Both the position numbers and the translations under genes were made by a program. From positions 1 through 48,536 of IMG/VR virus record IMGVR_UViG_3300033149_004736: 48,536 bases of DNA; one strand, 5' to 3'. Below the pieces are notes generated by a model that was not told the origin of the DNA, made no database searches, and saw only the letters and a program-made list of their open reading frames with translations. This DNA comes from a virus. Position 1 is the first letter of the stretch, and the number at the start of each line of letters is the position of its first letter. Shown in pieces: positions 1 to 7,158 of the stretch.

Positions 1-522
1 CGTGCCGATTGCTATCGTAATTCCGCCAGCCCGAAACCAGTTTTCCAGCTTTGTACTGTCTATCTTTGGATTCTCAAGCAGGGTTATGTTAAACTCCAGC
101 GCCCAGGGCAGTTTCAGATAAGGCCGAGGTTTCGCTTCCTGTTTTATCGACATTGATCCCTTTTTTGTTCTGCCAGAGGTCAGCCAGATTTCCAGATGAT
201 CTTTGCCGAATCCGTTGAATTTGATCGGCTTATTTTTGCCATCCAGAAAGGGAATCAGGAGGGGGGCTATAAATACATGCGATTCGCCGAATCGGATATA
301 TTCGCTGCCCTGTCTTCCCTCGAAAGCCTTTGCGCATCCAACCGGGAACTGCCCGAAAAGAAAGCTGTGAAGATTTTCCGCCGGCAGGACTATAAGATTA
401 TCGCCTGAAAGATAAAGTTTCTGCTCCGGGGGCCGGTTCTCTTTCGAATGATCGATAAACCGATCGAACATTACCTCTGACAATCCTTCAAGCCTGACTT
501 TAATTCTTTTTTGATTCTCCAT
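1..522 (-). CDS. phage protein of unknown function, 3'-truncated by window edge
   Basis: The reading frame is open from an ATG at 522 to the window edge (174 codons, no stop), so the C-terminus is missing. The start follows an AGGAGAGG Shine-Dalgarno site. The protein begins MENQKRIKVRLEGLSEVMFD. Near the visible end it reads LPWALEFNITLLENPKID and then FRAGGITIAIGT. That ending recalls phage proteins of unknown function that finish with a glycine-rich GLG-W-P-FGRF-like tail, which would lie just outside the window. No catalytic motif, signal peptide or membrane segment is seen. It is the last gene of the leftward operon here and is preceded by a pentanucleotide repeat. Function is unknown. 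Confidence 0.75.
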   Translation of the reverse strand, partial: MENQKRIKVRLEGLSEVMFDRFIDHSKENRPPEQKLYLSGDNLIVLPAENLHSFLFGQFPVGCAKAFEGRQGSEYIRFGESHVFIAPLLIPFLDGKNKPIKFNGFGKDHLEIWLTSGRTKKGSMSIKQEAKPRPYLKLPWALEFNITLLENPKIDSTKLENWFRAGGITIAIGT

Positions 523-910
523 TTCAACCTCTCCTTTGTTTGGGCGGCTTTTTCTCTGATTCTCGCTCAATTGAGAATGCCTGAACTTGCGCCCGTTATT
601 TACTTCAATCGCCTTGCCGCGCCTTGCCATGCCTCGCCCTGCCGTGGCTTGCCTTGCCTCGCCGTGTCTGGCTGGCCTTATCTTGTTTTATTTTCCCTCC
701 TTTGCGAAATTTTTAAATCAATTTTTTCAAATCCTTTACTCAAGCGTTTTTGCGCCGGAAATGATTCTTTTTTAAAAAGGGCTATCCTTACCTTACCCCT
801 GTCCGGGTGGCGTTAGATTGAAAAACGGCTCGTGTACAGTTGTTTTTGAAATTTTAGCATACGTTTGGCTGTCATCTTTGCCATATGTTCAGCCGTCTGT
901 CCTTTGCCTT
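523..910. other. 388-bp gap without a convincing gene
   Basis: Between the Cys-rich gene at 911 and the gene starting at 522 I see no convincing ORF. The stretch holds the GCCNN pentamer array (611-675), an AT-rich segment (about 690-780) and a Shine-Dalgarno-like AAAGGAGGGAAAA (minus strand, about 705) that is not followed by an ATG at useful distance. A minus-strand frame ending near 813 overlaps the Cys-rich gene and lacks a supported start. Confidence 0.5.
611..675. repeat. GCCNN pentanucleotide array (13 units)
   Basis: The plus strand reads as consecutive five-base units GCCTT, GCCGC, GCCTT, GCCAT, GCCTC, GCCCT, GCCGT, GGCTT, GCCTT, GCCTC, GCCGT, GTCTG, GCTGG. Ten of the thirteen are exact GCCNN. 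On the transcribed (minus) strand this is an NNGGC repeat, 90-155 nt upstream of the gene starting at 522. A period of five cannot be codon driven. Confidence 0.8.
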
Positions 911-1174
911 TTAATTTTTTCCCATACGGTATTGATAAAGCGGACAATCTTTGAACCGGCATTCTCGAACTTCTTTCGGACTCTCGCTTGAACAATCCAG
1001 GCACTTAAGCCTGATTTGCTTCAAAGAACGATAGCCCTTTACTCTCTTGCCAAACCGCAAAGGCCATAAAGGGCATTTAGGATTTGTTTCGTTTGAAGTA
1101 CACAATGAAACTTCCCGTATCGAGCCGCACATACACCACAAACAATATTTTCTAATCGCTTGAAGCGGGGTCAT
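911..1174 (-). CDS. small cysteine-rich (putative zinc-binding) phage protein
   Basis: This 87-residue protein begins MTPLQAIRKYCLWCMCGS. It has two similar halves, each with a CxxC-type pair followed by a later Cys-x-LxP segment: CLWCMC then CPLWPLRFGK, and CLDC then CPLYQYRMGKN. The internal duplication and spaced cysteines suggest two metal-binding modules. I recall similar short proteins in many temperate phages, but no function is established to my knowledge. The start codon overlaps the end of the upstream HTH gene (ATGA overlap at 1171-1174), so the two are translationally coupled. Confidence 0.7.
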   Translation of the reverse strand: MTPLQAIRKYCLWCMCGSIREVSLCTSNETNPKCPLWPLRFGKRVKGYRSLKQIRLKCLDCSSESPKEVRECRFKDCPLYQYRMGKN

Positions 1175-1368
1175 TCGTTTTTCTCCAAAGCCTTAATAAT
1201 ATGCCAGTCCAGCATCTGATCTTTCTTTCGCCAGTCTCTCAGGTTCTCCTTTGTTATTCCGGTGAGCTTGAGAACTTCCCTTTCGCTGAAACCGGTATCG
1301 AAAAACCTGATTATGTCGGCTCTAAGCTTTTCTCTTTCTTCTTTTGTCATGCCCGTGAATATTTTCAT
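1171..1368 (-). CDS. small helix-turn-helix protein
   Basis: A 65-residue protein, MKIFTGMTKEEREKLRAD and onward. Residues about 25-55 (FSEREVLKLTGITKENLRDW) read like a helix-turn-helix of the kind in small phage regulators and terminase small subunits. It is coupled to the Cys-rich gene at 911 by a four-base overlap and sits downstream of the ribbon-helix-helix gene at 1442, so a regulatory role is plausible. No specific family is assigned. Confidence 0.6.
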   Translation of the reverse strand: MKIFTGMTKEEREKLRADIIRFFDTGFSEREVLKLTGITKENLRDWRKKDQMLDWHIIKALEKNE

Positions 1369-1441
1369 GAAGAAAACCCCAAAGCCTGCCGATATAGTTA
1401 TTGCAGATTGTGCCGGATTGTAGTAAATTTAATTTGGGGAA

Positions 1442-1615
1442 TTATTTCAAAACCTGATTGGCAACCTTTTCATTTTCTATTTCCCGGATTCTGTCGGCGC
1501 AAACCTGCCTGATAAAGGCCGCCATTGGCAACTGTTCATAGTCTGCGGCAGCTCTCAGCCGCTCATAGAACTCCGGGTCGAAGATGATTCTGTAGGGAAT
1601 TGTCTTTTTAGCCAT
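1442..1615 (-). CDS. ribbon-helix-helix (Arc/CopG-like) DNA-binding protein
   Basis: A short frame of 57 residues: MAKKTIPYRIIFDPEFYERL, then RAAADYEQLPMAAFIRQVCA. A short beta-prone N-terminus is followed by two helices of the type D-E-x-x-x-x-L-R-x-x-A-A and M-A-A-F-I-R. This is the layout of Arc/CopG/MetJ-type repressors. It is divergent from the XRE repressor gene at 1699, with 83 bp between the start codons. The two therefore share a control region and probably form the lysogeny/immunity switch (inference). The Shine-Dalgarno is weak (AGAG). Confidence 0.65.
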   Translation of the reverse strand: MAKKTIPYRIIFDPEFYERLRAAADYEQLPMAAFIRQVCADRIREIENEKVANQVLK

Positions 1616-1651
1616 TTGAAACTCTCTGGTTTGTAAAGATTGGTGGGAAAA

Positions 1652-1689
1652 TTGGACTATTATTGCTCTGAGTACAATATAAATATAAT
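1652..1689 (+). promoter_or_regulatory. promoter and operator of the XRE repressor gene
   Basis: Two overlapping promoter readings are possible: TTGGAC (1652-1657) with a 17-bp spacer to CAATAT (1675-1680), or TTGCTC (1663-1668) with TATAAT (1684-1689). The second would start transcription about 1-3 bases before the ATG at 1699, giving a leaderless mRNA. That fits the lack of a Shine-Dalgarno site. A dyad TATTGCTCTGAGTACAATA (1661-1679; arms TATTG--CT / AG--CAATA) lies across the promoter and is a good operator candidate. Confidence 0.55.
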
Positions 1690-1698
1690 AGTTTTTCT

Positions 1699-2070
1699 AT
1701 GGATGTCAAGAGTTTTTCTATGGATTTTTTAAAAAAAATTATTGGAGAGAATATTAGAAAGGCGAGAAAGGCTAAACATCTTAGTCAGGAACAACTTGCG
1801 GAAAAAATAGGAACATCTCCTCAATATATTGGAGATTTAGAAACCGGGAAATATATACCAAAAAAGCACACAGAAAAATTGTGTTCTGTATTAGGAATAT
1901 CCCAAGAAGATTTAATAAATAACAATCCTTCTTCAAGCATGGAGCAAATTCTTTCTCAAATGGCTGAACGTCTAGATAGCATAGACGCCTCCTTAAAGGA
2001 GATAGCCAATTCTGGTCTTGTAAAGTGTCCTTTGTCGGAGCTAGACCGCCCCGCTGTCGGTTCGAAGTAA
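1699..2070 (+). CDS. XRE-family phage repressor (cI-like)
   Basis: A 123-residue protein on the strand opposite to its surroundings. Residues 15-72 form a classic XRE/Cro helix-turn-helix: GENIRKARKAKHLSQEQLAE, IGTSPQYIGDLETGK, then VLGISQEDLI. The C-terminal part (about 82-110, MEQILSQMAERLDSIDASLK) is a predicted coiled coil, likely for oligomerisation. There is no peptidase domain as in lambda cI, so RecA-stimulated self-cleavage is not expected. A second ATG at 1720 is an alternative start. Divergence from the 1442-1615 ribbon-helix-helix gene points to the lysogeny control region (inference). Confidence 0.8.
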   Translation: MDVKSFSMDFLKKIIGENIRKARKAKHLSQEQLAEKIGTSPQYIGDLETGKYIPKKHTEKLCSVLGISQEDLINNNPSSSMEQILSQMAERLDSIDASLKEIANSGLVKCPLSELDRPAVGSK

Positions 2071-2256
2071 TACCTGGCGGCGGGGGAGCCTTGGATAAAT
2101 GATTTACAATGACTCCCCGCCAGAACAAACAATCCGCAACGGTTTAAAGAAAAAGTTAAAAATGTGAGATGTGTGAGGTTTGATACGGCCTCCCATTAAT
2201 GGGGCTGAAACCCTCGCCCGAAGACGAAGGTTTCTTAAACTCCTGAAAGGTAGAAA

Positions 2257-2427
2257 ATGAAGTGGCTCTTTATAATCCTTTTTATCATCGCCTGTATGTT
2301 TCATATTGCATCTAGGGCTGATGTCCCAGAAAGAAAAACATATAGAAACATTGCATATATTGTTTTGATAGTACCATATATTGTTTTGTTTTTAATCTCC
2401 ATTCTGGCAAATATTTTAGGGCATTAG
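2257..2427 (+). CDS. small two-pass membrane protein
   Basis: A 56-residue frame with GAAAGG seven bases before the ATG. It has two hydrophobic segments: MKWLFIILFIIACMFHIAS at the N-terminus and a second around residues 29-52 (IAYIVLIVPYIVLFLISILA). Between them lies a charged stretch with VPERKTYRN. It is followed within 9 bp by the lipoprotein gene, and both are co-directional with the XRE repressor, so it is probably expressed from the prophage (lysogenic conversion or superinfection-exclusion type role, inference only). Confidence 0.6.
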   Translation: MKWLFIILFIIACMFHIASRADVPERKTYRNIAYIVLIVPYIVLFLISILANILGH

Positions 2428-2436
2428 GAGTTTAAC

Positions 2437-2811
2437 ATGAAGCTTTCAAATCTTTTCCTTGTTCTTCTTTTTTCATCGGTTCTGTCCTGCAATACCGCTA
2501 CGGTTTCAGATACTATCTCGGCAGATAAGGCCAAAAACTATATTGGAGAGACAAAAACAGTCAAAGGTCTCGTGGTCAGTACAAGATACGCTCCCGCCAG
2601 TCGTGGCCGTCCTACATTCTTAAACCTTGACAAGCCTTATCCTAAGCAGATTTTTACGGTTGTAATCTGGGGACAAAATAGAGAAAAGTTTGACAAACCG
2701 CCGGAAGTCTATTTTAAAGACAAAGAAATTTTAGTTACTGGAAAGATTGTCGAATATAAAGGCGTACCTCAAATCGAAGTGAAAGAACCAGACCAAATTA
2801 AAATAGAATAA
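2437..2811 (+). CDS. lipoprotein with OB-fold-like domain
   Basis: A 124-residue protein with a lipoprotein signal: MKLSNLFLVLLFSSVLSC, lipobox VLSC, so Cys18 is the predicted acylated residue. The rest resembles small OB-fold proteins: residues about 33-60 (NYIGETKTVKGLVVSTRYA), FLNLDKPYPKQIFTVVIWG, and KEILVTGKIVEYKGVPQIEV near the C-terminus. It would be anchored to a cell membrane and is not obviously a virion part. It lies in the plus-strand repressor module, consistent with expression in the lysogen, and converges on the minus-strand gene ending at 2813 with 1 bp between stops. Confidence 0.7.
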   Translation: MKLSNLFLVLLFSSVLSCNTATVSDTISADKAKNYIGETKTVKGLVVSTRYAPASRGRPTFLNLDKPYPKQIFTVVIWGQNREKFDKPPEVYFKDKEILVTGKIVEYKGVPQIEVKEPDQIKIE

Positions 2812-2812
2812 A

Positions 2813-3208
2813 TCACGGCATCCCAATCGTAGAGTCTTGAAAACTTATCAGCCATTCTCCGAGCATTCTTAAAAGCTGGCCGAGAACCCCGAAAACTCCA
2901 AGCCCGCCGAAAAATAAAATCAGCAGATATTTTCGCTGAATTGAACTCAGAGCACCCCAAAAGCCGTTCCCCTTACAGTTGTTCAAGACAGCCTGGTTCT
3001 TTTTATTATTCAGAAGAGAAGCAATTGAAGCCTCACAACCTGAGATCCTGCCCTCGTGCGCCCGGAGCAAATTATATTGTTGTTCGTCAACATCATGCCT
3101 GTGTTTTCTGTCCTCGTTGACACGCTCAATAAGCATATCAAGCTTTGTCTCTATCCTCGGGATTGAATCGCCCCATGCGCAATCTGCCTTTTTGTGCTTC
3201 CCAGCCAT
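2813..3208 (-). CDS. coiled-coil protein with C-terminal membrane segment (holin-accessory-like)
   Basis: The 131-residue protein starts at the ATG at 3208 (GGAGAAGG upstream); a TTG three bases earlier is possible. Residues about 15-75 are helical and charged with PRIETKLDMLIERVNED and the spaced pattern GRISGCEASIASLL, typical of a coiled coil. Residues about 92-115 (KYLLILFFGGLGVFGVLGQL) form one membrane helix. The layout, coiled coil then membrane anchor, resembles XhlA-type hemolysin/holin-associated proteins, but sequence identity to that family cannot be shown here. It could also be a general membrane-anchored phage protein. Confidence 0.6.
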   Translation of the reverse strand: MAGKHKKADCAWGDSIPRIETKLDMLIERVNEDRKHRHDVDEQQYNLLRAHEGRISGCEASIASLLNNKKNQAVLNNCKGNGFWGALSSIQRKYLLILFFGGLGVFGVLGQLLRMLGEWLISFQDSTIGMP

Positions 3209-3228
3209 CAATCCTTCTCCTCAAGGCT

Positions 3229-3612
3229 TTAATTTTGTGATCTCAAAAATTCAATACACTCATCAACTGATTTGAAAATCTTGTGGCTATGGTACTCTAT
3301 CCACGGACTCGGTTCTTCAAAAGGAAATATTGAAAATACCTTCCGAAGGCTCTCCCAGGCATAGATGATTTCCATTGATGTGCCGATGCTCGGCTTCCAA
3401 CAATTGGCCACAATGCCTTCCGCCTTCCTTATTCCCAACTTGTCCCAGGAAATAATCTCATTGTGAGTCCATAAATCCGATCCCTTTCTGTAATATTTTT
3501 CAGTCGGGTCTATAAACTCATATTGTGGTAGTTCTTTTTTGAACCGATCCCGCCAGCCACAAGCTTCATCTCCTTTGCAACACCAGATAGGCCCTGCCAG
3601 GTATAAAAGCAT
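3229..3612 (-). CDS. nucleoside 2-deoxyribosyltransferase-like protein
   Basis: The protein begins MLLYLAGPIWCCKGDEACGW from the ATG at 3612, which has GGAG upstream (a GTG at 3642 is the longer option). Hallmarks of the family are seen: N-terminal YLAGP, then IDPTEKYYRKG, an aspartate-bearing turn ISWDKLGIRKAEGIVAN, and GTSMEIIYAW, matching the G-T-x-x-E element that carries the catalytic glutamate. The length (127 aa) fits small phage members. Known relatives exchange or remove nucleobases from deoxynucleosides, so a nucleotide-salvage or base-modification role is possible (inference). Confidence 0.7.
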   Translation of the reverse strand: MLLYLAGPIWCCKGDEACGWRDRFKKELPQYEFIDPTEKYYRKGSDLWTHNEIISWDKLGIRKAEGIVANCWKPSIGTSMEIIYAWESLRKVFSIFPFEEPSPWIEYHSHKIFKSVDECIEFLRSQN

Positions 3613-3642
3613 CAGCTCACTCCTGTTAAGCTTGATTGCCAC

Positions 3643-3905
3643 AATTAACAGTAAAAACCACTTAGAATCCCCTCTATCTTTTTGCTAATTTCGACAGCCG
3701 CCAGAATGATTCTTACTGTTTATTTCTCCCCGCCGGGAAAACCGCTTTACTAGAACCTGACGTAACAGGCACTGCCAACGCTGCATGGTGCGTAGCGGTC
3801 AAGTGGGGGCTTCTTCGGCATAAAAACGCAAACTTGCTACACGGTACAGAGGTTTGCGCGCCATGCACTTCTTTCCGCCGTGATCGGATTCCCGGAAGGG
3901 AGATA
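3643..3905. other. intergenic region with long-range stem (possible structured RNA)
   Basis: No convincing gene. Segment 3782-3792 (TGCATGGTGCG) can pair over 11 bp (one G-U) with 3857-3867 (CGCGCCATGCA). Inside, GCAAAC (3828-3833) pairs with GTTTGC (3852-3857); the two stems share only one base, 3857. On the minus strand a GTG-initiated frame of about 55 codons also crosses the region, so a small protein cannot be excluded. No known RNA family is recognised. Confidence 0.4.
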
Positions 3906-4175
3906 TTATCTGTTTTCGGCCTCCCGCAACGCTTTTTCTTTTAAATAAATCCGCCTGAGCGAATCAGGCCTTTTATATGAAATTAGATTGTTCTTTTTTA
4001 AGCATCCAAATAGTTTTCCCCAGGAAACAGGTATGTCATTTTCCCTGGCCTGTCGAATCAATTCAAACAATCCGTCATCCATCCGCTTGATGTTAGGGGA
4101 AGCGCAACTCTTGCGTAATTCTTCTATTTCCTTCAAAATATCATCGTATGCTTCACGGCTGATTTGTAATTTCAT
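3906..4175 (-). CDS. hypothetical protein
   Basis: An 89-residue protein, start overlapping the stop of the phosphoesterase gene by ATGA (4172-4175), so it is translationally coupled. It is mostly helical and charged. Residues about 28-60 (NIKRMDDGLFELIRQARENDIPVSWGKLFG) followed by LKKNNLISYKRPDSLRRIYL could form a winged-helix-like module, but no family is recognised. Confidence 0.6.
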   Translation of the reverse strand: MKLQISREAYDDILKEIEELRKSCASPNIKRMDDGLFELIRQARENDIPVSWGKLFGCLKKNNLISYKRPDSLRRIYLKEKALREAENR

Positions 4176-5068
4176 AAGCCATCCTCCGCCGCATTCACTG
4201 AAACAATCTCTTCTTTTTCCCTTTCAATCCCAACAACGAACGCACGTGTATAATGTTCCTCATCGCCTTTCCGGCAGAGTACTCCGCCAAGCTGTGGTTC
4301 CGTCTGTCTGCCACCGGCCACTTTCTGGCTGAACGGTGTTTTCCCCTGCCAGCCCGGCAGCACCAGGCCAATAGTATAATTCCTTGCGCTCGGCAGCCGG
4401 ATTTCAATATAGCGATGCCGGTGCGCTCTGATTGTTATATCCGCCGCAGGCTGGAGCCACCTTCCGCCCTCTACATATTGTTCCGTAACCTCTTTGTTTA
4501 ATGCGCTGGACTCGTAATGAGAGCTGCCGGTTACTCCTATATGATGAGCAAAATGTATCAGCGCCCCTTCATCACCTTCGCCTCCGAGTCGTGCCCACAT
4601 TGTCCATCGGCTGTGTTTGCCGTTTTTATCCGGCACTGCGTTTAATTCTCTTGCCAGAATTTCCTCAAGTTCCGCACTCGGCCCGACATGCGCTTCTGTA
4701 CCTCGTATCCAATAAAGAGCCTTGCAGTGTTTCTTCGCAATAATCGGCTCAAATATTGCCTTTGCTATTATCAATTGGTCGTTAATATTCTGCGAAATTT
4801 GACTGACCGCTCCGTGATGCCTACCGTCTAACGCATCGCCCACGACAACCACTGCATAATCTTCACGCCTTGTTACTTTCGGAACCCACACACTCCAGAA
4901 ATACTTCCAGACGTTCCATGCCTCTAGCTGAAATTTGCTTGGTTCATGTATTGCGCCTTGATCCAGCACCAGCGGTTTTTTTAAATCGCATGGATACAAA
5001 CCGGAACGGCAACCACAGTGCGTGTCTGAAATTGCTATAATGTTATTCAAATACTGCACTTCAGGCAT
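4172..5068 (-). CDS. calcineurin-like metallophosphoesterase
   Basis: The 298-residue protein carries the metallophosphoesterase signature in order. SDTHCG (about residues 14-19) is the D-x-H motif. GDALDG (about 77-82) is GD-x-x-D. RGTEAH (about 122-127) stands where most family members have GNH(E/D). HFAHH comes near residue 173 and AHRHRY near 216. These residues bind two metal ions. Phage members act on nucleic acids or nucleotides in some cases, but the substrate here is unknown. It is coupled to the gene at 3906 and lies downstream of the tail-spike-like gene. Family assignment is secure; the role is not. Confidence 0.85.
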   Translation of the reverse strand: MPEVQYLNNIIAISDTHCGCRSGLYPCDLKKPLVLDQGAIHEPSKFQLEAWNVWKYFWSVWVPKVTRREDYAVVVVGDALDGRHHGAVSQISQNINDQLIIAKAIFEPIIAKKHCKALYWIRGTEAHVGPSAELEEILARELNAVPDKNGKHSRWTMWARLGGEGDEGALIHFAHHIGVTGSSHYESSALNKEVTEQYVEGGRWLQPAADITIRAHRHRYIEIRLPSARNYTIGLVLPGWQGKTPFSQKVAGGRQTEPQLGGVLCRKGDEEHYTRAFVVGIEREKEEIVSVNAAEDGL

Positions 5069-5117
5069 CGTTTTGCCTCTTTTCCAAACTCGTTGCGGGG
5101 AGCATTCACACTTCCTT

Positions 5118-6611
5118 TTAATGGGTTATTTTCTCTTCGGTTGTTATCTCAAGTAAAATTTGATGTTTCCGGTACATCGGTATTAATGCCGTAAGTTCCG
5201 AAAACAAATCCAGGCTGATTGTAACAAAAGCAGGTTTTATCAGGTTCAAATCCGCAAGAGCTTGAAGGCCGAGAACCGGATTCGCCTGTAATGTCAGATG
5301 TTTCCCGCTTTCAGCATCCATACCCAGTATTACTTCCACCGGAAATTCGACTCCGGCAAAACAGCCGGTTTCAATATCCAGCCCCAGAGTATTATCAGCG
5401 GCAAACTGAAGTTCCTTTCCCGTCTCCGCATTCAGGCCGAGCGTTACGGAAACCGAACCGAAAAACCCTGCGATAAGCTCTGAATACAAATCCAGGCCGA
5501 CAGTAACATGGGCGGGCATTGTAAGCTCTTTACCGGTGTCAGCCCCTATTTCGATTTTCGAGCTTGCCGGTGCAGTAATCTCTTTGCCTGTCGAGGCTTC
5601 AAGTTCAAGAGTTACCGATACCGGTTCTTCTACATCAGGCAGTTTGTATTCACATGCCCCGATACTCCAATTGGTTCTTGTTTTTCCAAAAAGATCAACA
5701 GTAAATTTAGCCGACAAATCTTTCCCGTTTCCTATCGGGTCGCTGCTTTCAGCCAGAGTAAAGTCATCATTAGCATAATCCGTAAACGGAGAGGTGGTTT
5801 TATTTATCCTGTTATCGCTGCCTGTTGACCAGTTTCCGTCAGCCGCCGTTGCATCGCAAGATGAATTGTTATATCCGGTCGCACTGCCGATTTCATAAAA
5901 ATCCTGCCTTGTAGTGCTGTTTTTGTAGTTATTATGGCAGAGGTTGTTTTCGGCCAGAATCGCTTTATTTTTAAGACGAATACCTGCTATGCCGAAACAA
6001 TCAACAATCGTATTGTTGGAGATGAAAGAACCTGCGCCAGGGGCGGTGCTAATGTATATCCCGCATGTATAATAGTTCTGCCTGCCTTTAAAATCGAAAA
6101 ATATGTTATTGTAAATTTTTAGAACAGCACTGGAGCCTCCATTATAAAATCCATAACCGCCGTAGTATTCAGTGCTGTTCGGATTACCGATTAGTACGCA
6201 GTTTCTCTCTATAAACGTGATATTGGAAGTATCCATTCTTGATTGAGGGCCATTAAAACCCTTAGTTCCATCGCCATCATGCTTGATTACCAGCCGTTCG
6301 ATAATTACTGTACCTGAGCCTTCAAATATTAATATTACGGCGGTGATATTATTGCTCGTATCATGAAACTTTATTCTCGGCCCGGAAGACCCGTCTGTTT
6401 CAGTGAGGTAATCTTCAGCCGTAACTTTCAGCGTATATCCGCCGAGATTTTCTGTTACTTGAGCGGGCGCAGTATTTTCAGTAAACTCGGAAGGATCGAC
6501 CGTCAAAGTGATATTGCCGGTAAGATTTCCCAGGTCATCCCAGAAAGCCGTCCAGCTAGAATAATCCCCGCCGGATAATTTCAGCGTTACATTTCCCGCC
6601 GTTAAAGACAT
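5118..6611 (-). CDS. beta-helix tail appendage protein with C-terminal repeats
   Basis: The 497-residue protein looks like a virion surface protein. The first 320 residues are rich in Gly/Asn/Ser/Thr with the periodic short strands of a right-handed beta-helix: NNITAVILIFEGSGTVIIER, SNITFIERNCVLIGN, IYNNIFFDF, SFISNNTIVDC, ILAENNLCHNN. From about 325 to 480 there are about seven degenerate 18-residue repeats built on ASTGKEI, ADTGKEL, AETGKEL, IETGCF, AESGKHL. A tail-spike or fibre role fits both the position after other tail genes and the fold, but no enzymatic active site is evident. The start overlaps the end of the gene at 6602. Confidence 0.7.
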   Translation of the reverse strand: MSLTAGNVTLKLSGGDYSSWTAFWDDLGNLTGNITLTVDPSEFTENTAPAQVTENLGGYTLKVTAEDYLTETDGSSGPRIKFHDTSNNITAVILIFEGSGTVIIERLVIKHDGDGTKGFNGPQSRMDTSNITFIERNCVLIGNPNSTEYYGGYGFYNGGSSAVLKIYNNIFFDFKGRQNYYTCGIYISTAPGAGSFISNNTIVDCFGIAGIRLKNKAILAENNLCHNNYKNSTTRQDFYEIGSATGYNNSSCDATAADGNWSTGSDNRINKTTSPFTDYANDDFTLAESSDPIGNGKDLSAKFTVDLFGKTRTNWSIGACEYKLPDVEEPVSVTLELEASTGKEITAPASSKIEIGADTGKELTMPAHVTVGLDLYSELIAGFFGSVSVTLGLNAETGKELQFAADNTLGLDIETGCFAGVEFPVEVILGMDAESGKHLTLQANPVLGLQALADLNLIKPAFVTISLDLFSELTALIPMYRKHQILLEITTEEKITH

Positions 6612-7135
6612 ATACTATCACCGTCCTGCTTTATGTAAGAAAGCTCATCTGATTTCACTTTCACAATCTCGCTGAAAGTGCGCTTATCCTTCCAGTTCTT
6701 CACCTTTTCAGAAGGCAAGGCCTTTTCAAAATCAAAAACAAAGCTCCGTGGTTTCGTGGCAAGCGTGGCAAGATTTTCCTTTTCCGCTTCGTCAACGGAA
6801 CTTTGATCCAGAATCGACCTGGCATGTTCATCCTCAGCCGGAGAACACCAGGCTTGCGCCTGCTCAAAAGTGCAGTCTATCCGCACCACGCCGTAATGTT
6901 TTAATTCGAGCCTTCCCCAGTTCCAGCCGTCTGGCTTGAAAGTGATAAAATGACCCTTTTTGGTAACCCGATCGTTCAATCTGATGAGATAATCACTGCT
7001 TCCGCATACGGGGCAGGGAGCTTTAAAGGTTTCATCTTCAAAGGATACTCTATTGTCAGCAAGCCTCTTATGCACGGGATTCAGACAGATTACTCCCGTA
7101 CTCCTCTTGTCTTCCAGCCTTACAAGGAATTCCAT
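6602..7135 (-). CDS. hypothetical phage protein with CxxC pair
   Basis: A 177-residue protein, MEFLVRLEDKRSTGVICLNP, with an AGAAGGGAA ribosome site. One CPVC pair at about residue 41 (KAPCPVCGSSDYLI) could be half of a zinc site. The middle, GHFITFKPDGWNWGRLEL, is followed by VRIDCTFEQAQAWC. The C-terminal part is charged and helical. It lies between two tail appendage genes and overlaps the downstream spike gene by 10 bases, so a structural or assembly role is likely, without a family match. Confidence 0.6.
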   Translation of the reverse strand: MEFLVRLEDKRSTGVICLNPVHKRLADNRVSFEDETFKAPCPVCGSSDYLIRLNDRVTKKGHFITFKPDGWNWGRLELKHYGVVRIDCTFEQAQAWCSPAEDEHARSILDQSSVDEAEKENLATLATKPRSFVFDFEKALPSEKVKNWKDKRTFSEIVKVKSDELSYIKQDGDSICL

Positions 7136-7158
7136 AAAAAACCATTCCCTTCTGTGGC

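Noticed and set aside
813-1004. Minus-strand ORF overlapping the Cys-rich gene
   Set aside because: No supported start; most of it overlaps the better gene at 911-1174 in another frame. A short downstream part cannot be excluded.
3643-3905. Small protein gene in the 3.7 kb gap
   Set aside because: A GTG frame of about 55 codons has no good ribosome site; the strong pairing fits an RNA or DNA structure at least as well.
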